From Nectonema munidae (lineage: Eukaryota > Nematomorpha > Nectonematoida > Nectonematidae), in the NCBI GenBank assembly GCA_030549495.1, contig JAUIRK010001018.1:193501-257500 (forward strand): DNA of 64,000 nucleotides. The letters run 5' to 3'. This document shows positions 22,661 through 35,231 of this stretch, one piece after another. Numbering within the stretch: position 1 is the stretch's first letter; every line of letters begins with the position of its first letter. Below the pieces are notes generated by a model. The model was given only the letters and a program-made list of their open reading frames with translations. It made no database searches and was not told the DNA's origin. The position numbers and the translations under genes are program-made.

Positions 22661-25600
22661 TTAGAATATAGAGCATTGATAAAATAATGTTACATAATCC
22701 ACTGGGGTAAATTTTCTTGACACGCACCTATCAAGTGTAAATTCATAACAAAAAAAATTCACGTTGTATTATTCGTTGGAAACAAAGAAAGGTATTCATA
22801 AAAAGCACTTTTATGAAAAACTAAAGTTTTTGAGAGCTCATAATTTTTTCACAAATTCCAAAAATCATAAAGTTGCAGTAGCGCGGCGAGAAATTTGAAC
22901 GAGATGGGTCCAAATATTTTTTACTAGTGGAAGGGGGCAAACAGTTTTTCAGCGCGCATGGGCCTGCTCTGGTTACGCGCCTGTTGTTCTATATGGTAAA
23001 AAATATATTGCATTTTTAAAAAAAAAAATACTTTGTCTAGCAACTAAAAAACTTTGAAAAATTATGCGCTCCATTACAGCAAGGTCTTTCATTTTAGTGA
23101 ACTGGAATATATTGACAAAGAAATGAAAGAAACTCAATTCCTTATCTTTTTTTTAAAATCGTAAGATGTAGATCGGCGCGTGACATTCAATTAGATTAAT
23201 TGATTAATGAGTACAAAACTTTTAAATGAGTAAATAAAGATTATCACAAAAAAGTTTTAAATATATCTTGTAAATTTGTAGCAAAATTTTTTAAATTAGA
23301 TATGTAATTACCTAGTGCTATTCTTAAGGAACTATCTAAATGCACGTCTTCATTTAGAGTAGACGTATATTTATTTTTCATCTTATTCATATGCACGAAT
23401 ACTGATTCAAAAAAGTATGTTGAAGAAAAAAATAATGTTAAAGATAAGACACATTTTCACAGAAGTGACTTTGTTTTTCAGAAGCAAAAAAAACAAGAAT
23501 TGAATCAAAATCATTTTTCTGTTATTTCTAAATCGATTTTGATTTTTAATACTTTAAGATCAAAGGAACATTCTTTAATTAGTATTATTTTAGTTGTTTT
23601 TCGGAAGTGCAAAAACAGGGAAGTAAAAAAATTCGTTGACATCAGTTGTGAACACTCCCACTCAGACCCAGCATTAGCCTATATAATTTTGGAGCACCCC
23701 CCCTCCCCCCGTCTTAGCTTTATCCTGAGCTCCTCCGTAAATTTTTTAGCATGCCACAGATGAATATATTTTAAAACTGATATCACATGTGTTGTCTGTT
23801 GAATTTCATTCTATGCGAAATTCTATCCTTACGTATACCGTATTCTATAGTTTGAAAGTTCGTGAAAGTAATGGACTGAAATAAAACACTTATCATATCA
23901 CTTTCAATAACTTATGTGTATCACTATACTGCTTTTTGCCCTTCCATCTTGTTGCCTAATTTCAACTCAACTTTTATACTTCATAATTGGAAAGAGTTTC
24001 ACCATTATGCCCCACTCACTATTTATACGTAAAAGCGAATTATTCTTAGCAGCGTTAGAAATACTGAGGCTAAATCAAAAGTTTAAGAAATATATTGCAA
24101 AGATTTCGAACAACATATTTTATAGGAAAAGGGAATGCGGATCATATGATTGATTAAATTTTGATGATGAGAAGTTTGTTTTGTTGATGTAAAGTTAGAG
24201 AACTATATTCCCCTAGTGAGATAAATCAATCGACTACCTTAACAAATCTTACATGTCTGAGCCATAGCGTGAAAATATTATATCCATATCTGATGTACAT
24301 TATTTTAAAAATATGTACGAGAAATATTTCAACAAAAAAGAAAACTGATGTCATTAATTATATTATTGAGAAAATGTTTGAATGATGGCGTCAAAATAAT
24401 ATTTACTTGTGGTGACGCATGACTATCATTTATGAAAAACAATTTAGTAAAGTTATGCGGTGATGTTATATGTAGCAAAAAGAGATTGAGAGAATTCAAA
24501 TTTATTAAAACAGAAAGAGGCACACGCCCATCGCCCCCTACCCTCCCTCATTTGCGCGTTTGTAAAGTAGATAAACATTTCAAAATATACTTTAATCACT
24601 CTTATATACTCTCATGTTTGTTCAATTTTATTTACGTTTTTTTAACTGCGATAGTTAACCACTTCTGAATTGCATTGCTCCTCTCATGACTTAAATTCTA
24701 GTCAATACCACGCTTTAACAGCGTGCTTCGAACCAAGAAATTAAGATGAAAACTTAGAGATGGGGATAACAAGGAATAGAACAATTTAAAATAATGTTAA
24801 CAATTGAGCAAAGAATAGAAATCTCTTTTTAACTTTTTTTCAAAGAAATACTTTTATAAAATAAAAAAATTTATTGAAAAATATTGGCTTCACGCCTTTC
24901 TCCGACTATCGCCAATGCTAAATTATGCAGAATATGATTATAGCATTTTTAATCACTTGTTCCAGGTAATATTTGATGGTATTTTTGAAAGAAATGTATT
25001 AACTTTTATTTTTGATATTTTTTGCATAAAGTTCAAAATTAAACTATATAGAGATAGAAATACTTTATAATAAACAGATTCTAAAAACATCGCCATACTT
25101 TTTTATGCATTGTTACGTTATCCATTAGTAAGAAAGCCAGTTTCATTTTTTGTTGTCCGCCTCAAGATTACTCGATCTCAATATCAGTGTAACAAGTCAG
25201 TAAAAAACTATTTTTATTTGAAACTTAGTTTCTCTTCAAAAATGCTCACATGATTAAGGTGTAAAAGCGTAGTACCCGCTTACTGTCATAGAAGCCACGG
25301 CATCGTACGACTGGCCTCATTAGTAGACTTTCACTTGTGGTGCGTTTCATTTCATCATGATCAAGTACATCTTTTAAATTGTTCATAAAACAAAAAAATT
25401 CACTATCCAATGTTACATTTCCCACAAATTAATTTTAAGATGATTCAAAAACTATTAAGCCAATTTTGAAAGTTAAATACATTTTTCATCATACATATAT
25501 ATATATTTTTTTAATTTCTAGAAAAATTTTCCCTTGCTCAGATTATAACATAATACTTATTATCAACTTCCTTTTACACACAAAATCTAAAACATATAGA

Positions 25601-27578
25601 AACTACGTAAAGTGTTGAAAGCAATATTTTATTGCTTGCTTTTGGTTATATTCTCATTATTTCTCTAATTTTTTTAAATAAAGAAAATACTAACAACTAT
25701 TACCAACAAATCAAAGACGAAGGAAGTTATTTAAAAAATTGTTTTATAAATAGATTTTCTGAATTACTGAAAATAACTCAATATATATCTGGAATATAAG
25801 CTCATAATTTTTTCTCAATGGAATGTTTGTAGAAATCAATTATCTATATTCTATTGCAACAGTAAGAAGAATAGTGATAGTAAATTATAACTTCAAAAAA
25901 TTCTTGCTATGAATTTTATCGATATCTCCGTCAAAATAGAGAACTTTTGAAGAATATGGCATCTTCATAAAAGTAAAATTGAATCAAATATATTGTTTGA
26001 CTTTTCTAAATAAACTTATTTTTTGCATATATAAGTAATAAGTACGGCAAAATTAAGTTAGTCCTAATGTTTCTGCTAAATGTGCTCCTTTTTTAAATCT
26101 GTTATATCACTTAATGTAAATTTAAAATTACCAAATTAGATATAAGTAATTTTCTAGACTAAGTTAACTTTATTTATTAAAAATATTTCTCGTAATTTTA
26201 ATTACATTAAAAAATATATTAGATACTTTAAAAAGGTTGTAAATTTAGGTATTCTAAACAAAAAAAAAGAAAATTTCAAATACAATATATTAATAAATTA
26301 AGTAAACAATGAAATATATAGAAAAGATCTTAGACAAAATAAGCTTTATGGTAAAATTCAATAAGAATAATAAAACATTTTATTCAAAAAAAGAACCATG
26401 ACAAGGTTGGAGGAAAAAATAGTTACCTAAAAAATTAAAATCTTTAAAATATTTCATATAATTTACAAATCATACAAATTCTTTTAAATTCTTAAAATGA
26501 AATTTTTAATGGAAGAAATTTATAAAATCAATTAATTAAACAGCTTCGAATTGATTCCTTATCATGAAAATAAAGAAGAATGAGTAAATCGGAAAATCTT
26601 TTTTTGAGAAAAGAATTTTTTTGTTAATAAGCACTAATTTGATACATTTTTTTATTCTTAGAAAAGATAATTGGATTAAAAATAGATGAATAATTTACTA
26701 TTATTTTGATGTTATCCTTCCCATTTTTCTTACAAAGCCTTTATATCTTATACAAAAAAAGGATATTGATTTTTTAATGATGTCAAATACCGTTTTCCTT
26801 ATATAATACATATATACTAACAAAATTTTTCATAAATATATTTTATTTTTTAAACCGTACTGGCAAATTTCAGTAGACAAGAATGATGATAATGATCATC
26901 TGCTATTTTCAGATATAAAATAAATAATCGTCAAATTGTTTAAAATTTTAAAGAAGAATTCATTATTTAGATGAGTTTTGATCACTTACATCTTTGATAA
27001 AATAACCCCTCCTCAAATTCTTAATATTTTTAAAGTAAAATTCCTGTATGAGTGCGGCTATTTAAATGTCATGTCGGGTACGTATGACGTCAGTTTTGTT
27101 ATTTAATATAATGTGCGTCCAATGTAACATTGCAGATGTGGACAAAATTTTCCATCCCTTTCATGGTTCTAATTTAGAAAGGAACTGATCAAAAATTAAA
27201 TAGCGAGTTCGAATACTACATTTTGGAGTGAAAGGCTGATGGAAAATAGTTGGGGCTAACACCTTGATTCATCATGAAGTTTTAAATTTGTCTTTAATCC
27301 TTCTATGTGTTATTTTTTTTAAATTAATAAAAATGTTTCTATTTGAAAAGCAGAGTTCTAAAATATTTTTTACAAAATTTTTGTTAAAACTAATTTATTT
27401 TCGAATATTGTATGTAATTAATGACAAAAACACCATTTTTATTGAAAAAAATTGTATCTATATAAAATTTAATTTAATAAAATATTTTATAATAATTAAT
27501 TGTATATTATTTATTTTGATGACTATGGTGGAAGTCTTAGCAATGTTCATTTTCAGGTAAACCTCGATAATGTCTTAC
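22661..27578. other. Very AT-rich DNA, no gene seen
   Basis: Nearly five kilobases of AT-rich sequence with no frame that has a recognisable motif. A frame of 98 codons at 27264-27560 is Ile/Leu/Phe/Lys-rich, as random AT-rich DNA gives. Short C-rich islands at 23695-23712 and 24525-24545 stand out but carry no motif I know. Confidence 0.5.
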
Positions 27579-27972
27579 GTTGCGAAAACGCAACATAGAT
27601 TTTCTTAATTATTTCGGTCTAACATTGCGTTTTCGCAACATGACAAAAAACTGAACCTGACTTAAATACTTTTTTTAATTTACGCAATACAGAAGTACTC
27701 TTCAAAGATGGAACCGTGAATTTTAATCATTAATCTTTAAATTATTTAATTTATGTCTAATTGAAAGGGATCTATATAAGAATGAAAATAAATTTAGAAT
27801 TGCAGTTGATTCAACCTGTCCAAAATGTCTACTATAAAGCAATAGCGACTGATTCAGTCGGTATGGTTTGACAGAAGAGATGAAATTACAAGTGTGGATC
27901 ATGAAGATCATGAAAGGATTGATAAATTAGAAAAAAATCAGTAAAACATTTGGCGTTGCGTTAACGCAACGC
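27579..27972. repeat. Cluster of three GC palindromes
   Basis: GTTGCGAAAACGCAAC (27579-27594), TTGCGTTTTCGCAA (27625-27638) and the perfect 20-bp palindrome GCGTTGCGTTAACGCAACGC (27953-27972) lie within 400 bases in otherwise AT-rich DNA. The first two are inverted copies of each other. The third has TTAA at its centre. They may be ends of a small TTAA-type element or protein binding sites. A 62-codon frame at 27723-27911 between them is not recognisable. Confidence 0.6.
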
Positions 27973-28550
27973 AAAGCATATTCATATAACTTTTATTCCA
28001 TATATTATGTGCTTTATATTTTGAAAATAACTATGATGAATGAACGTCATATACTATTGTTTTCTTTATACACCATGTGGAAAATTCAAATGTCTTCTGT
28101 ACAGCAGCATTTTATATAATTGTAAATAAAATACAGCATATACGATCATCGAATATTTTACTGACTTGACCTTGGAAATGCTTGCTGAATCATTATGTCA
28201 TGCGAAAGTTTCTATACACTCGGTGCAATGTTAACTTCTCCCTATGAAGAAGTGTGCACTAATGATTATTGGAATTTTTTGTTTAGATTGTCATGATACT
28301 AATAACCGTATTCAGGCAACCTGTTTGTCAGTTTATTTCATATAGAACTATTACGGAAAGATCTCAACAAGTGAATTTTAACTCTCGCTTCTGATCAAGA
28401 GTTCAATAAATGGTAAAGCTTTAAATTTACATACTGATCTTTAGCTCAACAATGAGGGGTAGAGGTAGGTTATTGTGTGAGAGCGGCTTTGACTAAATTT
28501 GAGGGGTGCTGAAATATGCTAAGTTTATTGTGTGTGGGAATGTGATTTTA

Positions 28551-28875
28551 CGAGTTTGTTTGTGTCCATATGAGTTTGTGTGCGTCCATATGAGTTTGTG
28601 TGTGTGTCCATATGAGTTTGTGTGTGTGTCCATATGAGTTTGTGTGTGTGTCCATATGAGTTTGTGTGTGTGTCCATATGAGTTTGTGTGTGTGTCCATA
28701 TGAGTTTGTGTGTGTGTCCATATGAGTTTGTGTGTGTGTGTCCATATGAGTTTGTGTGTGTGTCCATATGAGTTTGTGTGTGTGTCCATATGAGTTTGTG
28801 TGTGTGTCCATATGAGTTTGTGTGTGTGTCCATATGAGTTTGTGTGTGTGTCCATATGAGTTTGTGTGTGTGTGT
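28551..28875. repeat. Minisatellite, 14 copies of a 22-bp unit
   Basis: The unit TGTGTGTGTGTCCATATGAG plus TT is repeated about 14 times with small length changes in the GT part. The flanks (28876-29040) are imperfect GT-rich DNA. Long frames on the minus strand with His-Thr-Gln repeats come only from the repeat and are not genes. Confidence 0.95.
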
Positions 28876-29237
28876 ATATGTGTGTGTGTGTATGTGCACA
28901 TGTGTGTTATGTTGAGTTTTGAGGGATAAGCTTGTGTTTAGTGTGTGTCGTTTCTTTTTGTGTTACTAAAAGTGTGTGTATGTTTCTGCGTATTACTCTG
29001 TGTGTTAGTATTGTGTGTGTCTCTGTATGTTAGTCATTGTTTGTTTGTATCTGTGTTTTGTTCAGTATGTGTATGTTTCTGAGTGTGACCACGCGTCTCT
29101 CCTTTCGTGTTTATTTTGCTAGTTTGCCTGTTCGTTTCTCTTTGTGCTTATCTGTGAAATTTGATTTTTCATCCATGTTTGAGCTAAAGTTCCAGATGTG
29201 TATAATTTTATATACATATATTTCTTGTTAAAATTAG

Positions 29238-30870
29238 GAGAAACTTTAGCTGAGCTTATTGAAGTTCTTGAAGGTTCAGCAGTTAGCCATGAAGTTTTCA
29301 TCAATCCTCCAACAAACCCGAGTTTATCTGATGAAGATTCTTCAGATGAAGAAAGTTGTGATATTAATCATTTGTCATCAAATCAATTATCTGCACAAGC
29401 AGAAATAATTCAATCTGAAGACGATGGAGAACTGAGCGATGTAAAAATGGTATGGAGTACTGGTTCTAATATAAAGGTCTTTGATGAATTTAGTGCACCT
29501 CATACCGTGCAGAATTTGAATACTCCAGTTGAACTCTTTTTAATGATGATGAATGATATCGTTGAAAATATTTGTGCTTTTACAAATAAGTATTCTTTCC
29601 AAAAAAATTTACCTCTGAATGCTTCAAAAGAAGAGATTTTCAAGTTTATTAGCATACTTATTTTGTCAGGTTACGTAGTTCTTCCAAGATATAGATTATA
29701 TTGGGAACAGGCTATCGACTGCCGCAATAATTTAGTTTCAAATGCCATGCGACGTAAAAGATTTGAAGAAATTAAGTATAATTTCCATTTTTGTGATAAT
29801 ACTCAAATTGATATTAATGACAAGTTTTCTAAGATAAGACCAATCTTAAATCTTGCCAATGAAATTTTCAGATTTTTTGCGCCTATTTCTGAGTTTCACT
29901 CTGTTGATGAAACTATGATACCCTACTTTGGTAACCATCCCTCTAAACAATATTTACCTGGAAAACCTATAAAGTTTGGGTATCGGCAATGGCCTGATTG
30001 TATACAACATGGATATTTTTGTCAATTTGATATCTACCAAGGAAAAAAGTTTTCTGTAAATAAATATCAATCCGATTTTGAATTGGGAGCTTCTGTTGTT
30101 TTGAATTTTGCAGAAAAATCAAAAGAATTCATGCCAAATGTATATTCTTATATTTCAGATAATTTTTTCAGCACTATAAATTTAGTGGAAAAAATGTCCG
30201 AATAGGAATCAAGTATACTGCAACTATAAAAAAAAATTGAACTAAAGGCTGTCCGTTGAAAATCGCAAAATTGGGTAAGAGCAGAGGGAATTCATTTTCA
30301 TGGTTTAGAAATAATGTAAATATAGTGCAATGGATAGACAAAAAGTCTATCATAGCTGTATCCAACTTCGAATCTATTAACCCTCTCCAAAAAGTCATAT
30401 TCCATAGCCGAGAAAAAACAGATAAAAATCAATCAACCAAAAATTTTCCATACCTACAACAAATATATGGGTTTTGTAGATATGTTAGATCAAAACATAT
30501 CTCAGTACCGAATTCTATTAGAGGAAAGAAATGGTACTGGTCTATAATGATCCATATTATTGACATGGCAATTGTCAATTGTTGGGCTTTACATAAGTTT
30601 CAATCATCAATTATGATCAGCTGGCTTTCCGAAGATTGATAGTAGAGTATTTATTAAGTCTGGAATACAATCCCACAAAGCCTGGTAGATCCTCAGCCAT
30701 AAAAGCTCCTTCAGATGATATAAGATTCGACAGACAAAATCACATAATTGTTAACGTTGAAAACAACAAAAGAGTACGTTGTCGGCAATGCAATTCGCAG
30801 ACAAACAAAAAGTGCGATAGATGTGGTGTTGGTTTGCACGTGAAGTGTTTCAAAGTGTATCATTCAAGAT
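29238..30870 (+). pseudogene. piggyBac transposase gene, decayed (PGBD-like)
   Basis: The frame from 29238 to 30205 carries an acidic N-terminus and the DDE_Tnp_1_7 core: VDETMIPYFGNHPSK, KPIKFGYRQW and ISDNFFSTINLVEKM, which hold the first two catalytic Asp. After a frameshift near 30205 and a stop near 30235 it continues CPLKIAKLGKSRGN. The third catalytic region (FVDMLDQNISQYRI) is present but out of frame, near 30470-30515. A C-terminal cysteine-rich zinc domain follows (RCRQCNSQTNKKCDRCGVG, HVKCFKVYH). A ttaaaattag acceptor just before 29238 suggests a first exon upstream, or there is simply no start codon left. I could not find terminal inverted repeats. It is a dead copy. Confidence 0.88.
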
Positions 30871-30959
30871 GAGCAACGTGTTTTTTTTGAAAGAAAAAAA
30901 TTTTTTTTTCATAAAAATCTCGCAAATTTGCTTTTTTCAAGTTATTTATTATTTATCTT

Positions 30960-31440
30960 TTCAATTTGAAGTTAATTCGATGAAAAATGAACCTTTGTCA
31001 AAAGGGTACTACTTAAATTTAATAAACCTTTGTCAAAAAAGGGTTGTAATTTACTTGTTGTATTAGTGATGAGAGATGTTAAAGCTTCAGAAGACGTGTG
31101 GAATGAGATAGAGTCATCGGTGTATAAGAAGGGTTTGGTGTGTGATGAATTTATGAATAAGGGAAGATTGTTAATGAAGAGGTTGAACAAGATAGGGCTC
31201 AGTGTAGATCCTTGTGGTAAACCATGATTAAATGTAGCTATAGAAGAAAGTGAATTGTTTAATTGAATTTGAGAAGTGCGGTTGGAGAGGTATGATTTTA
31301 TAAGGAGACACCTAGAGTATCTAAACTTAAGGATTTTGAGTTTTTCGAGGGTCAATTGGTGATTAATTGAGTTAAAAGGTTTAGAGAGGTCATATTAAGT
31401 GATTGAAACGAAGTTCTTGAACTTTAGTTTGGGAAAAATA
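30960..31440 (-). pseudogene. LINE reverse transcriptase fragment
   Basis: On the minus strand YDLSKPFNSINHQLTLEKLK is followed by NHGLPQGSTLSPILFNLFIN and then FLYTDDSISFH, the catalytic box (usually YADD or FADD). This is the palm of a Jockey-like non-LTR reverse transcriptase. The N-terminal endonuclease and the thumb are missing and one in-frame stop lies near the 5' edge. It abuts the tail of the piggyBac gene on the left. Confidence 0.85.
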
Positions 31441-32210
31441 CACTAATTAAAAATTAAAAATGATGAAAATCAGTGATGAACTATTATCAAGCATTTTGCA
31501 AACATAGCCTAAACGTTGAAAGAATTTTGATATTCACACAAGCAATTATCAACAACCAACTTTGAATTGGCAGTTTTTTTGGCGAATAAAAAATTTTCCT
31601 ATTTTATGTATATTATTTTTATGGCAACCAAGATTTTTAAAGAAAAGGTCAACTTTGTAGCTTTTATAATATATTGGTTTATATTTTGATTACAAACACG
31701 TATTAATATGCGTCATTGTTTCAAAATTTACAATTGATTTAATAGGTACATAAAATATACAACATAATAATTAGAAGTTGATGCGAAGAAAATTTAAACT
31801 TTCTGGCAAAGTTTTAGGATGTAAAAAAATTTGATACAAAATTACAATATCTATCAATGATTGGTTATACCACTGTTTTTGAGATTTATGTATTTTAGGT
31901 TTGGCTATCTAATGTCAGAATGTAGGTATGCATGCATGCATGTATGTATGTTTGTATTTTGAAGAAGAAGAAGTTTATTGAAACTCAAAGGTTCACAAAA
32001 TATACAATAACACACAAGCACACATATTGCTACCGAAAGCCGCTTTCATTATAACTTTTTAGTCAAAAAATGTTTAATATACTAAAGTGTTTATGAATGT
32101 ATTATAAACATCATAATAAACATGATAAAGGTGTTAAAATTCAATAAAAAAATATGATACATAAAATCTGATATAGTAAATCTTAAATTTATTATATTAT
32201 TAAAACATGC
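31441..32210. other. No gene seen
   Basis: AT-rich DNA with a short (ATGC/ATGT)n stretch near 31925-31953. No coding or repeat signal beyond that. Confidence 0.5.
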
Positions 32211-32219
32211 ATAACATAC

Positions 32220-32345
32220 GGTATCCGAACAACTGCCCGACTGACAACTGCACAACGGACAAGAGCCCGATGGACAACTGCCCGAAGGACAAGTGCCCGA
32301 CGGACAACTGCCAGATAGGACAAGTGCCAGGTTGAAAAATGTCCG
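32220..32345. repeat. Left terminal tandem array of the Mutator-like element
   Basis: Short units such as CCCGATGGACAACTG, CCCGAAGGACAAGTG and CCCGACGGACAACTG follow one another. The same units, inverted, fill 36800-36905. Confidence 0.9.
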
Positions 32346-32454
32346 ATAAGTATGTTATGATTGTATCGTTTTATGCAATATTTTACTACATAACAATCTA
32401 TGAGAAAAAAAGCAATAAGTTCATAGTAATTTTTTTAAAGGTAAAATAAAAGTG

Positions 32455-34502
32455 TAGTTTCCGAAATTTTGGGAGTCTAAGGTTGGTTCCCGCGGCACGT
32501 CCGTCCGTCCGGTACGAGGTGGAGGGGGCCCCATCATGGGTTACCAACCAATCTTTTAGTTCTCATCACACTAAGTTAAACAACAGAAGGGGGTTTTCCA
32601 ATGTTTTGCGTCTTGAAAATTAAATACTCTTGATTAAAATTTCGCCAAATTTGTCTTCCTCTTTTAAATTCTCTCCTGTTGCCTCGACAGTGCCCCTTAA
32701 TATCTCCTTTTATAGAATATCCCTTATTGTCATAAATATTGAACCCAAACCTTTCCTATACAAAACATAGAATTTGCCGTTTATGTCAGTTTCCCTTTTT
32801 GCAGAAATTAAAATTATTTTTAGATACTTTTGCGGTTTCGCATACCCTTTTTTCTCACTTACTCCTTCTTATCCTAAACCAACAATCCATAGTTCTCAAT
32901 CTATCCCTAATTACATCCTCTGTGTTTCATACCGGGGTTGCCCTTCCTAAAATCTTGGTTTAACCTTTGGGGTTCGACGTTATGTCGATAAATCCTCCTC
33001 CCCCCCCAAACCACCCGCCGTCTTGAAGTGCTCTTTTGTCTAAATAAACTTCCCAATCAAAAAACTTTGATAAAAGGGCTTTTGACTTTCTTCTTTTTAA
33101 TCGGTGTAAAGTAAAATTTTTGCCAGAAGTGGGATTAAGTGGTCTAATAAAATATTGAAAATATGGTGTATTTAAAATTCTCAAAAGTTGAGATGTGCAG
33201 AAAAAACATGAGATCAAGCAGTAGTTACTGGTTCCATTTTTGGGGTTTAGAAATTTATTTTGGTTGAGTTTTCGTAATATAAATGGGGAAAGTGTGTGCA
33301 ACATTTATGTGGGAGTGTTGGAAGTATTGCTTAAGATGGCTCTACTTGTCTATGAGTTGGTCATGGTGAATTTATTTGACTGATGAATTCTACTGGTGGT
33401 TTGAAAAGTAGAGTGTTAGAGGGCCTTATCTATGAAAATAAAAAATGGTGATACTTTTGAGACTGTAGAGATTTAACTGATAGAGAATTGCCCTTTCCTA
33501 AATTCTACCAAGGATAAATCTTCCATTTTTTTTGGAATATATGTGTGTGGGTTGAAATGAAGGTCTAAGGAAGAAGGTGGTAAAGATTGTTGTATAATGA
33601 TGAGGTGAATCTGAGTTTCTGAGCTTGCGAATTTAAGTTGGTGCTATGAATGTTGAAAGTGGTGAGTTAAAAAGTATTAAAATTTGATGTTTGCATCTCT
33701 GTTAGTTATGAAAGAGAGATGGTAAAGAAGAGTTAGGTAGTGAGTGGTTAGACTGAGTGATGGGGTTTGACAGATGACGAATCTGTGACACATACGCAAG
33801 ATGTTGCGTGCAGTGACATGAGTCAGTGAACTCTCCCACAAAGGATGTTGCTGATGTCATTGTGGTGCTATCTGAAGATATTCAATTTATTGGAAAGTGG
33901 TGAAGGTTGTTAAATGTAATTTTTAAATCTAAATAGAAATTCGAGATGTTAAATGAAAAATTACCTGATGGATTGTTTAGGCTACTTGTCAATGGTGTGT
34001 ATATATTTTTGTATTTTAATAAATAATGTATGAAAAAAGTGATAAATAAATTTTTTATTCTTTTATTTGTATATTGTGATAATAATGTCTGGAAAATGTA
34101 ATAAATACTTGTTTTAATTGTTAACCATCGTGTTGCACTTATCAGTGTAGCCCTACATGTATAACCAGAATTAAATGTTATACCACATAATATGAAAATA
34201 GCTACCGGATATTAGAATATCGGATTATGTATAATTTATTCATAACGGAGGGTATGACAATAAGCGCTCTGTATTGTCATAATACTGGTCTTCAATTTGT
34301 ATGTGTGTATGTGTATAGTAGTGAGAGAGAGAAAAAGATGTCCCAGTATATGTGTATATGTGATATACTGTATTATGGAGGCAGGCATAGACTGTATTTG
34401 TAAATTATAGTGTACTAAACTATAATATTAAAAAAGATTGATATGAAATTATATATTGAAAATTCTTAATTAAAATTGTTTCATAATAGATAGAAATTAC
34501 CA
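32455..34502. mobile_element. 2-kb sequence inserted into the left arm
   Basis: The left arm follows the right arm up to GGTAAAATAAAAGT (near 32454) and resumes at AAAGTTAACAAAAC (34503), so the DNA between is an insertion. It has no terminal inverted repeats or clear target duplication that I can see. Much of it has a strongly C-rich minus strand like the LINE fragment at 30960-31440, and a 114-codon minus frame (33304-32960) begins MLHTLSPFILRKLNQ. A truncated LINE is my best guess, but no reverse transcriptase motif is visible. Confidence 0.5.
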
Positions 34503-34601
34503 AAGTTAACAAAACTTGTTTTATTTGTGAAAGCAAAGGTAATTTATCAATAAAACCAAATTGGTTTATTAAAATATAGCAAGAAAAACTAAAATTTTAA
34601 A

Positions 34602-34919
34602 TTATATGTTATTCCTTTCAAAAAATCGGTTACTTCTTGATTTCCACATGCTTGCAATTCTTTTTGTTGTATCTTGATATTTTTTCTTTTTAGGAGAAGG
34701 CTCATCCCCTGTCAGCAATCGGTTGATGAATGTGTCTTTTATAGCGTGTTCCGTCTTCAATACCTGAAGAAAACGACAGATATTTGGATGGCTCGAGGTG
34801 ATATTCGCTTCTAAGTGGTTATGCCATCCTTCCAAGGAATTAATTGTTCGTGGTAAATCATAATGTGTATTAAAACATATTGCCTTCAATTCAAATTTAT
34901 AGCACAGATGAAAAAACAC
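34602..34919 (-). pseudogene. Inverted duplicate of the transposase C-terminus
   Basis: The minus strand reads DLPRTINSLEGWHNHLEANI, then SHPNICRFLQVLKTEHAIKD and GDEPSPKKKKYQDTTKRIAS. The plus strand at 36330-36609 encodes nearly the same peptide (LKTEHALKDTFINRLLAG, EPSPKKKKYQDTTKTIAN). It is part of the left foldback arm, not a separate gene. Confidence 0.85.
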
Positions 34920-35231
34920 ACATTAATAATGGCATTTGATACAGATTTGGTACGTTTCACATTTTGTGGCATTCGTATATTTTTTTCATAATTTGTCTCT
35001 CTCTCTCATACCAACTTTCTCTCTCGCGCTCTCTCTCTGTGTATTACAAGAGAGTTTTTATATAAGTGTAAGTTTACTATTTTGCTTTGTAAACTACCAT
35101 TGTCATCTTACACTAATAATATAACTCATTTATTTTTAATAGTGATAGAAAAACCATAGCCCTCATTTACTTAGGCTAATCTTCTTGTACTCAAAAATTA
35201 TATTTTCACTTCCTATTTGATTTCTTAACCC

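Noticed and set aside
27264-27560. A 98-codon plus-strand frame
   Set aside because: Composition expected of random AT-rich DNA, with no motif or splice context.
28551-28875. CRISPR array
   Set aside because: The repeats are contiguous without unique spacers. It is a minisatellite in a eukaryotic setting.
28493-28901. Three overlapping minus-strand frames with His-Thr-Gln and Tyr-Gly-His repeats
   Set aside because: All come from a 22-bp minisatellite. A unit length not divisible by three with no stop keeps every frame open.
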